Shown piece after piece: positions 1 through 8,222 of a DNA stretch of 37,536 bases. The stretch comes from Thermoplasmata archaeon. GTDB taxonomy: Archaea > Thermoplasmatota > Thermoplasmata > Thermoplasmatales > GCA-001856825. The notes under the pieces were generated by a model. The model was not told the origin of the DNA. It worked only from the letters and a program-made list of their open reading frames with translations, and searched no databases. Numbering within the stretch: position 1 is the stretch's first letter; every line of letters begins with the position of its first letter. Made by a program: the position numbers and the translations under genes. The DNA is taken from NCBI GenBank assembly GCA_021792355.1, contig JAJYUV010000014.1, positions 1 to 37,536 of the forward strand. Direction: 5' to 3'.

Positions 1-353
1 AAGCTGTGAAGCGCGTGAAGTAACGCAACGACGAAGGTGCTGCTGGACCCGAGTCCCGTTCCCCTTGAGGGTATGTCAGATATGCTGACTATTTCTATTC
101 CCTTGTCTATGTCTAGTAGTTTAAGTGCTTCCCTCACCGCTGGGTGTTCTATCCTTTCCACGCTATCCACCATCTCAGTCTTGGAGTAGCTGACCCTGAT
201 GTCATTGTCGAATTTCCTGTTGACAGTGACGTAGATGTACTTGTTGATGGCAGCTGAGACTACTGCACCATAATCTCTTTTCTCGTAATAGAATGGCAGG
301 TCAGTTCCTCCTCCGACAAATGTGATTCTAAGAGGTGCTCTTGTCATAACCAT
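1..353 (-). CDS. GHMP-family sugar kinase, HddA-like (C-terminus beyond window)
   Basis: The first 117 residues of a GHMP kinase run off the left edge. The N-terminus has the substrate-side motif VGGGTDLP at residues 13-20, and the ATP-binding GHMP motif PSRGTGLGSSST lies at 95-106. These match the D-glycero-D-manno-heptose 7-phosphate kinase (HddA) branch better than galactokinase or mevalonate kinase, by remembered family pattern. The reaction would be ATP-dependent phosphorylation of a sugar or sugar phosphate in the cytoplasm. ATG at 353 is chosen; ATG 347 and an in-frame ATG at 365 are alternatives. The gene diverges from the SDR gene at 481, so the 127 bases between them carry both promoters. 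Substrate is not certain; fucose kinase-like activity is another option. Confidence 0.8.
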   Translation of the reverse strand, partial: MVMTRAPLRITFVGGGTDLPFYYEKRDYGAVVSAAINKYIYVTVNRKFDNDIRVSYSKTEMVDSVERIEHPAVREALKLLDIDKGIEIVSISDIPSRGTGLGSSSTFVVALLHALHS

Positions 354-450
354 CCTGTTTAGCATAACGCAATTAAAAACACCGAGGGGTTAATAATCAT
401 TTCCAGTTTCCAGTCGTTTTCTTTTTTGAAAACAGAAGGAAATAGTTAGA

Positions 451-460
451 GATTTATTGA
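451..460 (+). promoter_or_regulatory. TATA-like box for the SDR gene at 481
   Basis: GATTTATTGA is centred about 25 bases before the ATG at 481. No Shine-Dalgarno sequence intervenes, as expected of an archaeal leaderless transcript. The same spacing recurs at many genes in the window. Confidence 0.45.
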
Positions 461-480
461 AGTAGCATATACTAAGCAGG

Positions 481-1383
481 ATGAACGTTCTAGTAACGGG
501 AGGATCAGGGTTCATTGGAAGGAACATAGTCAAATTGCTGAAGGAGCAGGGAGATACCGTTGCAACGCTTGACATAAAAGACAAGAATTCAGTAGCAGAC
601 TACCACATAATATGCGATGTGAGGAATCGCCAGATGGTCGAGAAGGCTCTCAACGGCATAGACTACGTTTATCACCTTGCGGCTGTTACGTCGCCTCCCG
701 AGTTCGAAAACCTTACAGGGGATGGGTACGACGTGAATGTGCTTGGTACTTACAACATTCTTGCCGCAAGTCAGGCGAACAAGGTAAAGAGGGTTGCGAT
801 CGCTTCCTCATCGTCTGTCTATGGTACCACTTCCAAAGCCACTTCCGAAGAGTCATTAGCGGAAAAGTACAGCAATTTCTATCCTCTAACAAAGAGAATA
901 AATGAGATGACTGCTAATCTTTTTAACGATTATGGTGTTGAGATAGTAGCCCTTAGGTATTTCAACACCTATGGACTTGGAGAAAACAGCAAGGGACCCT
1001 ACTCAAGCGTGATATGGAAGTTCATTGAGAGCATAAGGAAGGGGGAGCAACCGGTAATCTACGGGGACGGGAGGCAGAGTAGAGACTTCATTTACGTCCG
1101 AGACACGGCTAGAGCATCCGTCCTGGCAATGAAAAAGGGGGATGCGGGGGAAGTCTACAACGTTGGCACTGGTAAATCCACTGATTTCAACACAATCTTT
1201 GGCATAGTAAAGGAAGAAATGAAATATGAAGGGGTTGCTAAATACACGCCAAACTCTCTAAAGAGTTACCAAATGTTTACGCAAGCCGATATTTCAAAAA
1301 CTGCAAGAGAACTTGGTTTCGCCCCGGAATACGACATAAGGAAGGGCGTTATGGAGATGATCCTCTCCTCGCACAATAAATGA
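481..1383 (+). CDS. Extended SDR nucleotide-sugar epimerase/dehydratase
   Basis: A 300-residue extended short-chain dehydrogenase. The NAD-binding TGGSGFIG is at residues 7-14, SSSSVYG near 109-115 supplies the catalytic serine region, and YPLTK is the YxxxK dyad. The C-terminal substrate half contains RYFNTYG, a YGDGRQSRDFIYV stretch and a YQMFTQAD element. The last element recalls ADP-glyceromanno-heptose 6-epimerase and also archaeal GalE-like proteins. The enzyme would epimerise or dehydrate a cytoplasmic nucleotide sugar. It stands divergent to the GHMP kinase and is followed after about 95 bases by a GT2 gene. The fold is sure; the substrate (UDP-hexose versus a heptose) is not. Confidence 0.85.
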   Translation: MNVLVTGGSGFIGRNIVKLLKEQGDTVATLDIKDKNSVADYHIICDVRNRQMVEKALNGIDYVYHLAAVTSPPEFENLTGDGYDVNVLGTYNILAASQANKVKRVAIASSSSVYGTTSKATSEESLAEKYSNFYPLTKRINEMTANLFNDYGVEIVALRYFNTYGLGENSKGPYSSVIWKFIESIRKGEQPVIYGDGRQSRDFIYVRDTARASVLAMKKGDAGEVYNVGTGKSTDFNTIFGIVKEEMKYEGVAKYTPNSLKSYQMFTQADISKTARELGFAPEYDIRKGVMEMILSSHNK

Positions 1384-1477
1384 CCTTCCCTTCCCTGTTC
1401 TCGATGGAATTCTGGGGAACTAACTATGAAAATATTATTATATTTAAGAAAATATCAGGTCATATCCTGATGTTAAG

Positions 1478-2269
1478 ATGCAAGCCACAGCACTAGAAGA
1501 AGCCTCAACTTTATTGAACGGTACGTTCACCGTAGTAATACCGGCATACAACGAGGAGGAAGTTATAGGTAGAACAGTAGAAGAGGTGTGCTCGTTCATC
1601 TCTCAAAGGCAGCAGAACTGGAAGGTTGTTGTGTCTGTGGACGGCAACGACTGCACGGACATAATAGTTTCGTCATGTTCCAGAAGGTTCCCTTTTCTGT
1701 CCATGATGAAATCGGAAAGCAGGGGAGGGAAGGGGGCTGCCGTCAAGAGAGTTCTCGATGCCATAGAATCCGATTACGTCATACTGATGGACGCGGATGG
1801 GAGCATGTCATTCAAGAATGTTGTGGACAATCTGCATCTTTTGCAGGAATATGACGGCATAATATTCTCCAGGTACAACAACGGTAACAGTATCCCTTTC
1901 ACCAGAAGGTTCCTTAGCAAAGGCTTCAACGTCCTTGTTCAGGCATCCCTTGGAATAAGGGTGAGGGACACTCAGAGCGGTTACAAGGCATTCAGGTCCG
2001 AGATATTCGTCAATGCTCTGAGGAAGGTGGGATCGACTAACACGTTCTTCGACGTGGCGCTCCTCTTCTTTCTGAGACAGGAAAAGGGACGCATCAAAGA
2101 GGTAGAGACGATCTACAATCACAGGGATGACAGCAAATTCCATCCAATAGGGGAGGTGATAGGGCAGGGCGCATCTCTAATCGCATTTAGACTGAGACAT
2201 TCAAGATTTTATAAGTACGTGCCTCACGAACTCGTTTCACTCTACTACAGAAAATTAAAGTGGATTTAG
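1478..2269 (+). CDS. GT2 glycosyltransferase, DPM1/ALG5-like
   Basis: A 263-residue family 2 glycosyltransferase. The N-terminal signature VIPAYNEEEVIGRTV is at residues 20-34, SRGGKGAAVKRV at 81-92, and the metal-binding DAD at 105-107 in MDADGS. This pattern is typical of dolichyl-phosphate mannose/glucose synthases, which transfer a hexose from a nucleotide sugar to a polyprenyl phosphate on the inner membrane face. No membrane helices are visible, so it is a soluble DPM1-type enzyme rather than a fused one. The ATG at 1478 follows an AT-rich stretch around 1431-1450. In this setting it could prime or extend a lipid-linked glycan. Lipid acceptor and sugar are inferred from the family. Confidence 0.85.
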   Translation: MQATALEEASTLLNGTFTVVIPAYNEEEVIGRTVEEVCSFISQRQQNWKVVVSVDGNDCTDIIVSSCSRRFPFLSMMKSESRGGKGAAVKRVLDAIESDYVILMDADGSMSFKNVVDNLHLLQEYDGIIFSRYNNGNSIPFTRRFLSKGFNVLVQASLGIRVRDTQSGYKAFRSEIFVNALRKVGSTNTFFDVALLFFLRQEKGRIKEVETIYNHRDDSKFHPIGEVIGQGASLIAFRLRHSRFYKYVPHELVSLYYRKLKWI

Positions 2270-2380
2270 GCGACTGCTGTCATTCAAATTCGATCTTTTG
2301 GCTGTTCAAAACGGATTTACATTAAAATACCTATAAAAGCAAAACGCATAAATTTGACCACTCTATATGCTAATCGGGAC

Positions 2381-3157
2381 ATGGAAGACATTAACTTAAA
2401 CAGCATCAAGATTCTGATTGCAGATTTGGATGATACACTTGCTCCAAGCAAACTCCCAATAGATGATGAGATGGCAAATCTAATTGAAATGGTATTAGAG
2501 CGAATCAACATAGCAGTAATCAGCGGCGCAAGGTATAAGCAGTTCGAATACCAAATTGTCCAAGTGCTTGATGGGGACCCTGAAAAATTCACTCGAATGT
2601 ACCTGCTTCCGACCAACGGATCCGCAGCTTATAACTATAAGGAAGGAAGATGGAATGAGATATACTCCGAAGCACTTACGAAGAGTGAAAAAATCAAAAT
2701 CATAGATGCTATGAAACGGGTCGTAGATTCTTTTAGTTTTGCACTTCCTGAGCATATATATGGCGACCAAATCGAGGACCGAGGTACGCAGATAACATAT
2801 TCTGCTTTAGGTCAAAATGCTCCCATCGAACTGAAGAGGGTTTGGGACCCTGACTTGACAAAGAGAAAAATATTGAAGAAGGAGCTTGCTACTTTATTGC
2901 CCGAATTCTCTGTACAGATAGGAGGTACTACCTCCATAGATATTACTAGAAAAGGGAGGGACAAAGCGTACGGCATAAAAAATTTGATGGAAATTACTGG
3001 TTATAACTTGGAAGAAATGTGTTTTATGGGAGACAAACTGGAAGAAGGGGGGAATGATTATTCTGTCAAATCGCTAGGGATCACATGTATCAGTGTTAAC
3101 TGTATTCAAGAATCAAAGAACATTCTGAGGAAGATCGTTGATTGTTTTCCAAGATAA
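2381..3157 (+). CDS. HAD-IIB hydrolase of eukaryotic phosphomannomutase (PMM) type
   Basis: A 258-residue HAD protein. Motif I is DLDDT at residues 15-19 (nucleophile and acid/base aspartates), motif II is in VISGAR, and motif IV is GDKLEEGGNDY near 216-226. The GDK...GGND form is characteristic of the eukaryote-type phosphomannomutase branch of HAD-IIB. PMM interconverts mannose 6-phosphate and mannose 1-phosphate, feeding GDP-mannose. A sugar-phosphate phosphatase role is the main alternative. ATG 2381 is preferred; an in-frame TTG at 2354 would add nine residues. TATA-like CTATAAAAG (2331-2339) and CATAAATTT (2347-2355) both lie upstream, so the start is not settled. The neighbouring GT2 and nucleotidyltransferase fit activated-sugar supply. 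Confidence 0.75.
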   Translation: MEDINLNSIKILIADLDDTLAPSKLPIDDEMANLIEMVLERINIAVISGARYKQFEYQIVQVLDGDPEKFTRMYLLPTNGSAAYNYKEGRWNEIYSEALTKSEKIKIIDAMKRVVDSFSFALPEHIYGDQIEDRGTQITYSALGQNAPIELKRVWDPDLTKRKILKKELATLLPEFSVQIGGTTSIDITRKGRDKAYGIKNLMEITGYNLEEMCFMGDKLEEGGNDYSVKSLGITCISVNCIQESKNILRKIVDCFPR

Positions 3158-3457
3158 CTTTGATGAGTTTCAATACAGTACTGAACAGGATATACCCTTT
3201 TTCACTTTTCTTGACTTAGAGTTTTCTGACGTAACCCTTCCGAAACTCAATTGGAAGAAGGTTACATGGTGAAGAGTGTAACCTCTCCTCATTTTAATGT
3301 GAGAATTCAAATAATTTTCCTAAAATCTAATTTGTAGAAGAAGCTTGTTCATCAATCTCTTGCAGGTCAAGTTTTCTCCTGAACTATTCTTGCCGGTGAA
3401 AATGTAAGGAAAAGGAGCCACACGACAAAGTAGATTTAAATACGGGAAACAGATTTT
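3158..3457. other. Intergenic region, no gene seen
   Basis: About 300 bases between the HAD gene and the sugar-nucleotide operon. No ORF with coding character was found on either strand. The right end carries the promoter of the operon. Confidence 0.5.
3434..3441 (+). promoter_or_regulatory. TATA-like box of the sugar-nucleotide operon
   Basis: ATTTAAAT is centred about 20 bases before the GTG at 3458. This fits leaderless initiation on GTG and marks the likely start of the operon that runs to 7550. Confidence 0.45.
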
Positions 3458-4204
3458 GTGTCTGTGTATGCGGTAATTCTTGCAGCAGGTCAGGGTACAA
3501 GGATGCGTCCGTTGTCATATTATCTTCCCAAAATCCTCTTGCCTGTTCGAGGTGAGCCCGTTCTCAATTACCTCATTCGGAACATCGATTCGCTGGAACC
3601 GGACGGAATCTACATTGTAGCTAGCGAGTACCTCGAAGTGATATCTAAATACCTGGAAAAGACGAATTGCAAGAATGTCAGAGTTGTTAGAGGACTGGAA
3701 TTTGAGACTGGAGGCGACCTATCACTTGCCATAGAGCAGATAGAGGGCAGTGATCAAGATGCAATAGTGATGAATGGTGACATAGTAACAGACGTCGACA
3801 TGAAGGAGGTGTACAATTTCCACAAGAAGACGGATTCTTACGTCACAGCTTCTCTTTTCGAAATGAACGACTTGGAAGAGGCGAAGCGTTTCGGAAGGGT
3901 GCAGATAGACAGGAATGGAAAAATATTGAAGTTCATAGAGAAAGCCCAAACATCCCCCGACGGAAGGCCGCTCGTGAGCGTGGGATTTTATATCTTCGAC
4001 AAAAAATTTATGGAAATGCGTGGTTCGTACTTTAGTAATAAGAGGTCAAAGCTTGAAATTGATCTTTTTCCTAGGCTTTCTTCCGAAGGGCGTATGTACG
4101 GTTATGTTACAAAACCAAAATACTGGTGGGATGTCGGAACGCTAGAGTCATACATAAAGGCAGAGAATTTTATGATAAACAAGGAGGGGATACTGCCGCC
4201 ATGA
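3458..4204 (+). CDS. Sugar-1-phosphate nucleotidyltransferase
   Basis: A 248-residue NTP_transferase domain protein. The nucleotide-binding signature LAAGQGTRMRPLS is at residues 8-20, followed by the conserved PK of LPKILLPV, with MNGD in mid-protein as the metal-binding aspartate region and VGFYIF further on. It joins NTP and a sugar 1-phosphate to make an activated sugar. Length fits single-domain RmlA/HddC/GalU-like enzymes without a C-terminal beta-helix. The start is GTG; no in-frame ATG lies near. Its TGA overlaps the next ATG (ATGA at 4201-4204), so translation is probably coupled to the dehydrogenase. Base specificity (UDP, dTDP or GDP) cannot be read here. The dehydrogenase neighbour favours UDP-glucose, while the GHMP kinase leaves GDP-heptose open. 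Confidence 0.85.
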   Translation: MSVYAVILAAGQGTRMRPLSYYLPKILLPVRGEPVLNYLIRNIDSLEPDGIYIVASEYLEVISKYLEKTNCKNVRVVRGLEFETGGDLSLAIEQIEGSDQDAIVMNGDIVTDVDMKEVYNFHKKTDSYVTASLFEMNDLEEAKRFGRVQIDRNGKILKFIEKAQTSPDGRPLVSVGFYIFDKKFMEMRGSYFSNKRSKLEIDLFPRLSSEGRMYGYVTKPKYWWDVGTLESYIKAENFMINKEGILPP

Positions 4205-5499
4205 CAGGATTCAGCAAGGATGATGACAAGATAGGAATACTGGGACTGGGCTACGTGGGACTTCCACTCTCTCTGCTCCTTGGTAGAAATTTCAAAGTGG
4301 TTGGCTATGACTCAGATTCATACAGAATTGACAAAATAATTAGAGGAGAGTCTCCAATTTCAGAGCCTGAACTGGATCGGCTTCTTTCAGCTCCAGAGAT
4401 AAGAGAAAAAGTGATTTTTACCAAAGACAGCAGACGATTGAGAGAAACGAGGGTTAAGATCATTACGGTGGGGACGCCTTATAGACCTGAGAAAGATGCA
4501 ATAGATTACACTCAATTGCAATCCGCCCTCGAAACACTGAGGGAAAATCTGTCCATCGGTGATATGGTAATCCTGAAATCTACCGTCCCCCCGGGGACGA
4601 CAAACGATGTGGTGAAGCGAAGGATAGAGGAGTTTGGATTCAGAGTTCCAGAAGAAATAGGTGTGGCCTTCTCGCCCGAAAGAATGGTCGAGGGGCAGGC
4701 TGTCAGAGATTTTTTAACACTTCCAAAGATCATTGGCGCATCCGACCGCGAAACGATGGATGTCGTTCGCAGTGTGATAGGTTCCCTCGGTGGAAAGGTC
4801 ATTGAGGTCTCGTCAATAGAGACGGCAGAGATGGTGAAGATGGTCGACAACTATTCAAGATTTGTTTTCCTGGGTCTTACGAACGAGATAGCTCTGATTT
4901 CTGAAAAATACGGCGTAGACGTGCTTGAACTACTGGGAGCAGCAAAGGACGAATACCCGAGGAACGCAGGCCTTCTTCTGCCAGGACCGGGGGTTGGCGG
5001 ATCGTGTCTTAACAAGGACCCGTTTATCCTAAAGGCGGACCTGAAGAACAAAGGCCTCGCTCTGAAGATGGTCGAATCTGCGAGGGTAGTTAACGAAGCT
5101 ATGCCCAAGCACGTCGTGGAGATGGTCGACAAATTCTCGAAAGAGAAGAGGATTGTTCTCTTAGCGGGAATAGCATTCAAGGGAGATACCAATGATATCA
5201 GGTATTCTCCATCTATCGAGATCTATAATGAACTGAAAACCAAGGGATACAACGTTAAGGCGACCGATCCCTTCGTCGTGAACCAGGACATTCCAATCCT
5301 TAGTGACTTGTACGAAGCATCAGTGGATGTTGGCATACTGGTTCTGCTGTGCGACCACTCGTCGTATAGAGGGTTGAACCTTAAAGAGCTAAGGGAGAGA
5401 ATGGCCGCAGATCCTGTCATCCTAGATACCAGGGGAGTTTTCGACAGAATGATGGCAAAGAGCCTAGGTTTTGAGTACCACGGTCTGGGAAGGACATGA
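4201..5499 (+). CDS. Nucleotide-sugar 6-dehydrogenase (UDP-glucose/UDP-ManNAc family)
   Basis: A 432-residue UDPG/MGDH-family enzyme. GLGYVGLP at residues 15-22 binds NAD. STVPPGTT and FSPER mark the NAD domain, and the active-site motif GGSCLNKDP holds the nucleophile Cys269. A C-terminal UDP-binding domain follows (FKGDTND near 318-324). It oxidises the C6 alcohol of a UDP-sugar to the acid in two NAD-dependent steps. The real start is ATG 4201, within the preceding stop; reading further upstream only extends antisense to nothing recognisable. It overlaps the next gene by ATGA. The downstream UDP-xylose-synthase-like SDR makes UDP-glucuronate the most economical product. UDP-ManNAcA remains possible. 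Confidence 0.85.
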   Translation: MTGFSKDDDKIGILGLGYVGLPLSLLLGRNFKVVGYDSDSYRIDKIIRGESPISEPELDRLLSAPEIREKVIFTKDSRRLRETRVKIITVGTPYRPEKDAIDYTQLQSALETLRENLSIGDMVILKSTVPPGTTNDVVKRRIEEFGFRVPEEIGVAFSPERMVEGQAVRDFLTLPKIIGASDRETMDVVRSVIGSLGGKVIEVSSIETAEMVKMVDNYSRFVFLGLTNEIALISEKYGVDVLELLGAAKDEYPRNAGLLLPGPGVGGSCLNKDPFILKADLKNKGLALKMVESARVVNEAMPKHVVEMVDKFSKEKRIVLLAGIAFKGDTNDIRYSPSIEIYNELKTKGYNVKATDPFVVNQDIPILSDLYEASVDVGILVLLCDHSSYRGLNLKELRERMAADPVILDTRGVFDRMMAKSLGFEYHGLGRT

Positions 5500-6428
5500 A
5501 AGTTCTCCTCGCGGGCGGTGCAGGCTTCATTGGATCACACCTTGCAGAGGAACTCGTCTCCCGTGGGAATGACGTGGTTGTTCTAGACAACTTCTCAAGC
5601 GGATTGGAAAAGAACATAGAATCGATCAAAAGGAAAATCAATGTCTTGAGGCAGGATGTCAATTCTTTCTCAACGAACGAGAGATACGATTTCGTGCTCA
5701 ATTTCGCTAGCAGGGCCAGCAGAACGGAATGGGAAAGGGACCCAGTGGGAGTAGCTCTAACAAATTCGGTTGGATCGATCAATCTCATAAAGGTGGCACT
5801 TGCCTGCGGGGCGATCTATGTTTTTGCGTCATCATCTGAAATCTACGGTAACGCTTCAGTCATTCCTACCCCGGAACATTACTTCGGTTCAGTGAGCACT
5901 ACAGGTTCCAGGTCTCCGTATGATGAGGGCAAGAGATTCGGCGAGGCGATAGTTAAGGCTTATGAGAGACAGTTTGGTTTAAGGGGCATAATCCTGCGCC
6001 TTTTTAACACTTACGGAGAGAGAATGAGGGGTGACGACACTTACGGGCGTGTGGTAGATAGGTTCATTAACCAGGCCCTGAAGAATGCACCAATAACGGT
6101 GTATGGGGACGGCAGTCAGACCAGGTCATTCACTTACGTTTCGGATACGGTAAAGGGGATAGTTCTAGCGGTGGAACGAGGCAGAGAGGGAGAAGTATAC
6201 AATCTTGGAAATAACAGAGAGTTGAAGATTCTGCAGCTCGCTGAAAAGATAAGGGATGTTACGAAATCATCCTCTGAAATTGTTTTTAGACCCCTTCCAG
6301 AAGGCGATCCCAAAAGGAGGGCTGCGGACATATCGAAGATGAAAGGTCTCGGTTGGTATCCATCCATATCAATTGAAGTTGGTATCCAGAAGATGGCAGA
6401 ATTCTATAAAGAGGAGGTGCGAAAATAG
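5496..6428 (+). CDS. UDP-glucuronate decarboxylase (UDP-xylose synthase)-like SDR
   Basis: A 310-residue extended SDR. GGAGFIGSH at residues 7-15 binds NAD. SSSEIYG places Glu115 where UDP-xylose synthases carry their catalytic Glu. PYDEGK gives Tyr142/Lys146, and NTYGERM, GDGSQTRSF, FRPLPEGDPKRR (with the Arg pair 274-275) and ADIS follow in the order known from UXS. The enzyme would decarboxylate UDP-glucuronate to UDP-xylose through a 4-keto intermediate. ATGA overlap with the dehydrogenase gene argues for a two-step pathway. UXS assignment rests on motif order recalled from the family; a 4-epimerase with UXS-like features is the alternative. Confidence 0.8.
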   Translation: MKVLLAGGAGFIGSHLAEELVSRGNDVVVLDNFSSGLEKNIESIKRKINVLRQDVNSFSTNERYDFVLNFASRASRTEWERDPVGVALTNSVGSINLIKVALACGAIYVFASSSEIYGNASVIPTPEHYFGSVSTTGSRSPYDEGKRFGEAIVKAYERQFGLRGIILRLFNTYGERMRGDDTYGRVVDRFINQALKNAPITVYGDGSQTRSFTYVSDTVKGIVLAVERGREGEVYNLGNNRELKILQLAEKIRDVTKSSSEIVFRPLPEGDPKRRAADISKMKGLGWYPSISIEVGIQKMAEFYKEEVRK

Positions 6429-7550
6429 ATGCAGAGGATACTTGTTACAGGCGGCCTTGGATTCATAGGCAGTCATACAGTCGACGAACTCGTTAAGCAC
6501 GGGTACAGCGTTACTGTGCTGGACAACCTTGACACACAGGTCCATAGAGGAAAGCCCATGGTCTACAAGAACGAACAGGCCGATTATGTCATAGGGGACA
6601 TAAGGCATAGAAAGTCCTGGCTGAAGGCTCTAAGCGACGTTGAAGGGATAATACATCTGGCCGCTGCAGTTGGAACAGCACAGAGCTTTTGGCAGTCCAA
6701 GAAGTACATGGACGTCAACGTTTCTGGTACTTCCCTGTTGTACGAGATACTGACAAACGAAGCGAAACTCCGCGAGAAAATTGAAAAAATTGTGGTTGCA
6801 TCTTCTAAAAGCATCTACGGAGAGGGGGCTTACATCTGCGAAAGGGACGGTGAACAGTACCCCGACATTCGCCCTATAGAACAATTGAAACGCGGAGAGT
6901 GGGAATTGAAATGCCCTGTGTGTGGTAGGATAATGAAACCAACCGCAGTAGGAGAGAGTAAGCCGTCCCAAACGCCCAACCCTTACTCTCTGTCAAAATT
7001 CGCTACAGAGCAGATGGCTATGGACTATTCACGAACTCTGGACATCGACGCCGTTGCTTTTAGATACTTCAACGTGTACGGGGAGAAGCAAAGCTTAAGC
7101 AACCCATACACAGGAGTAATTGCCATATTCATGTCAAGACTGAAGAATGGCAACCCGCCATTCCTTTTCGAAGACGGGAAACAGATGAGAGACTATGTAT
7201 ATGTGAAGGACGTCGCGAAATTGAATGTCAGTGCCCTGAAGAGGGGGAGAGGTGTTTACAACGTGGGCACAGGAAGACCTACATCTCTTCTGGACATAGT
7301 TAAGTATTTGAACAGGAAAATGGGTAAAGATATTTCTCCCATCATTTCAAATGATTTTAGACCTGGAGACAACAGACACGACTTCGCAGATAATCGTCGC
7401 CTTTATAGGGACTTTGATGTCAGGGATTTCGTAGAGCTCAAAGACGGAATCAGTCTACTGGCTTCATGGTCTGAGACTCAAGAGGCAGTCGACCTATTCG
7501 AGATAGAAGAAAGGGAGAGAAGAAAATACCTCTCTGGTCAAAGGAGATAG
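6429..7550 (+). CDS. SDR epimerase with CxxC insert, dTDP-L-rhamnose 4-epimerase-like
   Basis: A 373-residue extended SDR, longer than its neighbours because of an insert at about 132-180. The NAD motif GGLGFIGSH is at 8-16, SSKSIYG at 125-131, and YSLSK gives Tyr186/Lys190. The insert contains Cys137 and a CPVCGR knuckle (Cys162, Cys165), suggesting a metal-binding finger. The same arrangement is known in bacterial dTDP-L-rhamnose 4-epimerases, which make dTDP-6-deoxy-L-talose. Start ATG directly follows the TAG of the UXS-like gene (TAGATG), so it is the last gene of the operon. Substrate assignment is by recalled resemblance; no rhamnose-synthesis (RmlB/C/D) set is identified in the window. 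Confidence 0.75.
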   Translation: MQRILVTGGLGFIGSHTVDELVKHGYSVTVLDNLDTQVHRGKPMVYKNEQADYVIGDIRHRKSWLKALSDVEGIIHLAAAVGTAQSFWQSKKYMDVNVSGTSLLYEILTNEAKLREKIEKIVVASSKSIYGEGAYICERDGEQYPDIRPIEQLKRGEWELKCPVCGRIMKPTAVGESKPSQTPNPYSLSKFATEQMAMDYSRTLDIDAVAFRYFNVYGEKQSLSNPYTGVIAIFMSRLKNGNPPFLFEDGKQMRDYVYVKDVAKLNVSALKRGRGVYNVGTGRPTSLLDIVKYLNRKMGKDISPIISNDFRPGDNRHDFADNRRLYRDFDVRDFVELKDGISLLASWSETQEAVDLFEIEERERRKYLSGQRR

Positions 7551-7663
7551 TTGCCTGAAAGGAATTTGCCAATATGGATCCTTGATATATGGCAAGGAAC
7601 CCCGAGAATTTCAAAAACATATGTAGGATATATTTAACTCTCGGTTCTATTTCCTAAGCAAAT

Positions 7664-7940
7664 ATGAAAATTCTATGGCTTTCGCACCGGGATATTAAAC
7701 ACCCAAGATATGGTGGTGCAGAAAGGACGATTTACGAGATCGGAAAGAGATTTGTGGCCTATGGAAACAACATTGAATGGGTTTCTGTTAAGTCTGAAAG
7801 GATTAAACCAATTCGAAAAAATGGACGGGATTGAAATAAGAAGAATTAGAGAAAAAATTACTGCACATCTCTCTGTTCCTCTCTTGATTAAGAAGGTCGG
7901 CCTAGACGTAATAATCGATGATCTGGGACATACAGTTCCT
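7664..7940 (+). pseudogene. GT4 glycosyltransferase, frameshifted and truncated
   Basis: The ATG at 7664 opens a GT4 N-terminus with GGAERTIYEIG near residues 17-27, typical of archaeal GT4 enzymes. The frame stops at TGA 7832-7834. Reading continues one frame over (DGIEIRRIREK, then VIIDDLGHTVP) up to about 7940. Removing one A from the A6 run at 7816-7821 restores a single frame. Downstream the homology ends where an IS110-type remnant begins on the other strand. About 90 of an expected 350-400 codons remain, so the gene is dead. A TATA-like ATATATTTAA lies at 7628-7637, showing the promoter is still present. Confidence 0.8.
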
Positions 7941-8180
7941 TTGGGTGTGCCACAGTAACGTCAGAATACCCAAGTTCCGCAAGCCTCTTTGATACTGAGT
8001 ACGCCAATCCAGATGCTTCGAATGCTATTCTTGTCTCTTTTGGAATCTTTGATGCAAACTCACTCCACCCAGTATCTGTCATCTGGAAATTGAACTGGTC
8101 CAGTGTGTCACCGGCAGGTGAAAGATAGCACGCTTCACTCTTATCCTCCCCAACATCAACCCTACAACAGCGCTGTTCAT
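7933..8180 (-). pseudogene. IS110-type transposase (DEDD) N-terminal remnant
   Basis: Reading leftwards from ATG 8180 gives MNSAVVG. After a one-base shift in the GGG run it continues as VDVGEDKSEACYLSP, then IAFEASGLAYSV and VAHPKEL near 7933. The first-Asp VDVG.DK motif, the EASG block and AHPKEL are the N-terminal RuvC-like landmarks of IS110-family transposases. Only about 80 codons survive; the C-terminal Tnp domain is missing. The remnant ends inside a GT4 gene, so insertion there, followed by deletion, probably killed that gene. Confidence 0.7.
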
Positions 8181-8222
8181 CCTTTTTTCATTCCGTTTCA
8201 TCTTATACATTTATCCACTCCT

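Noticed and set aside
4126..4200. Upstream extension of the dehydrogenase frame from an ATG at 4126
   Set aside because: It overlaps the nucleotidyltransferase end, lacks family sequence, and the ATG at 4201 gives the normal Rossmann start with ATGA coupling.
4512..5192. Long antisense frames inside the dehydrogenase gene
   Set aside because: They are shadows of a well-supported coding gene and carry no family motif.
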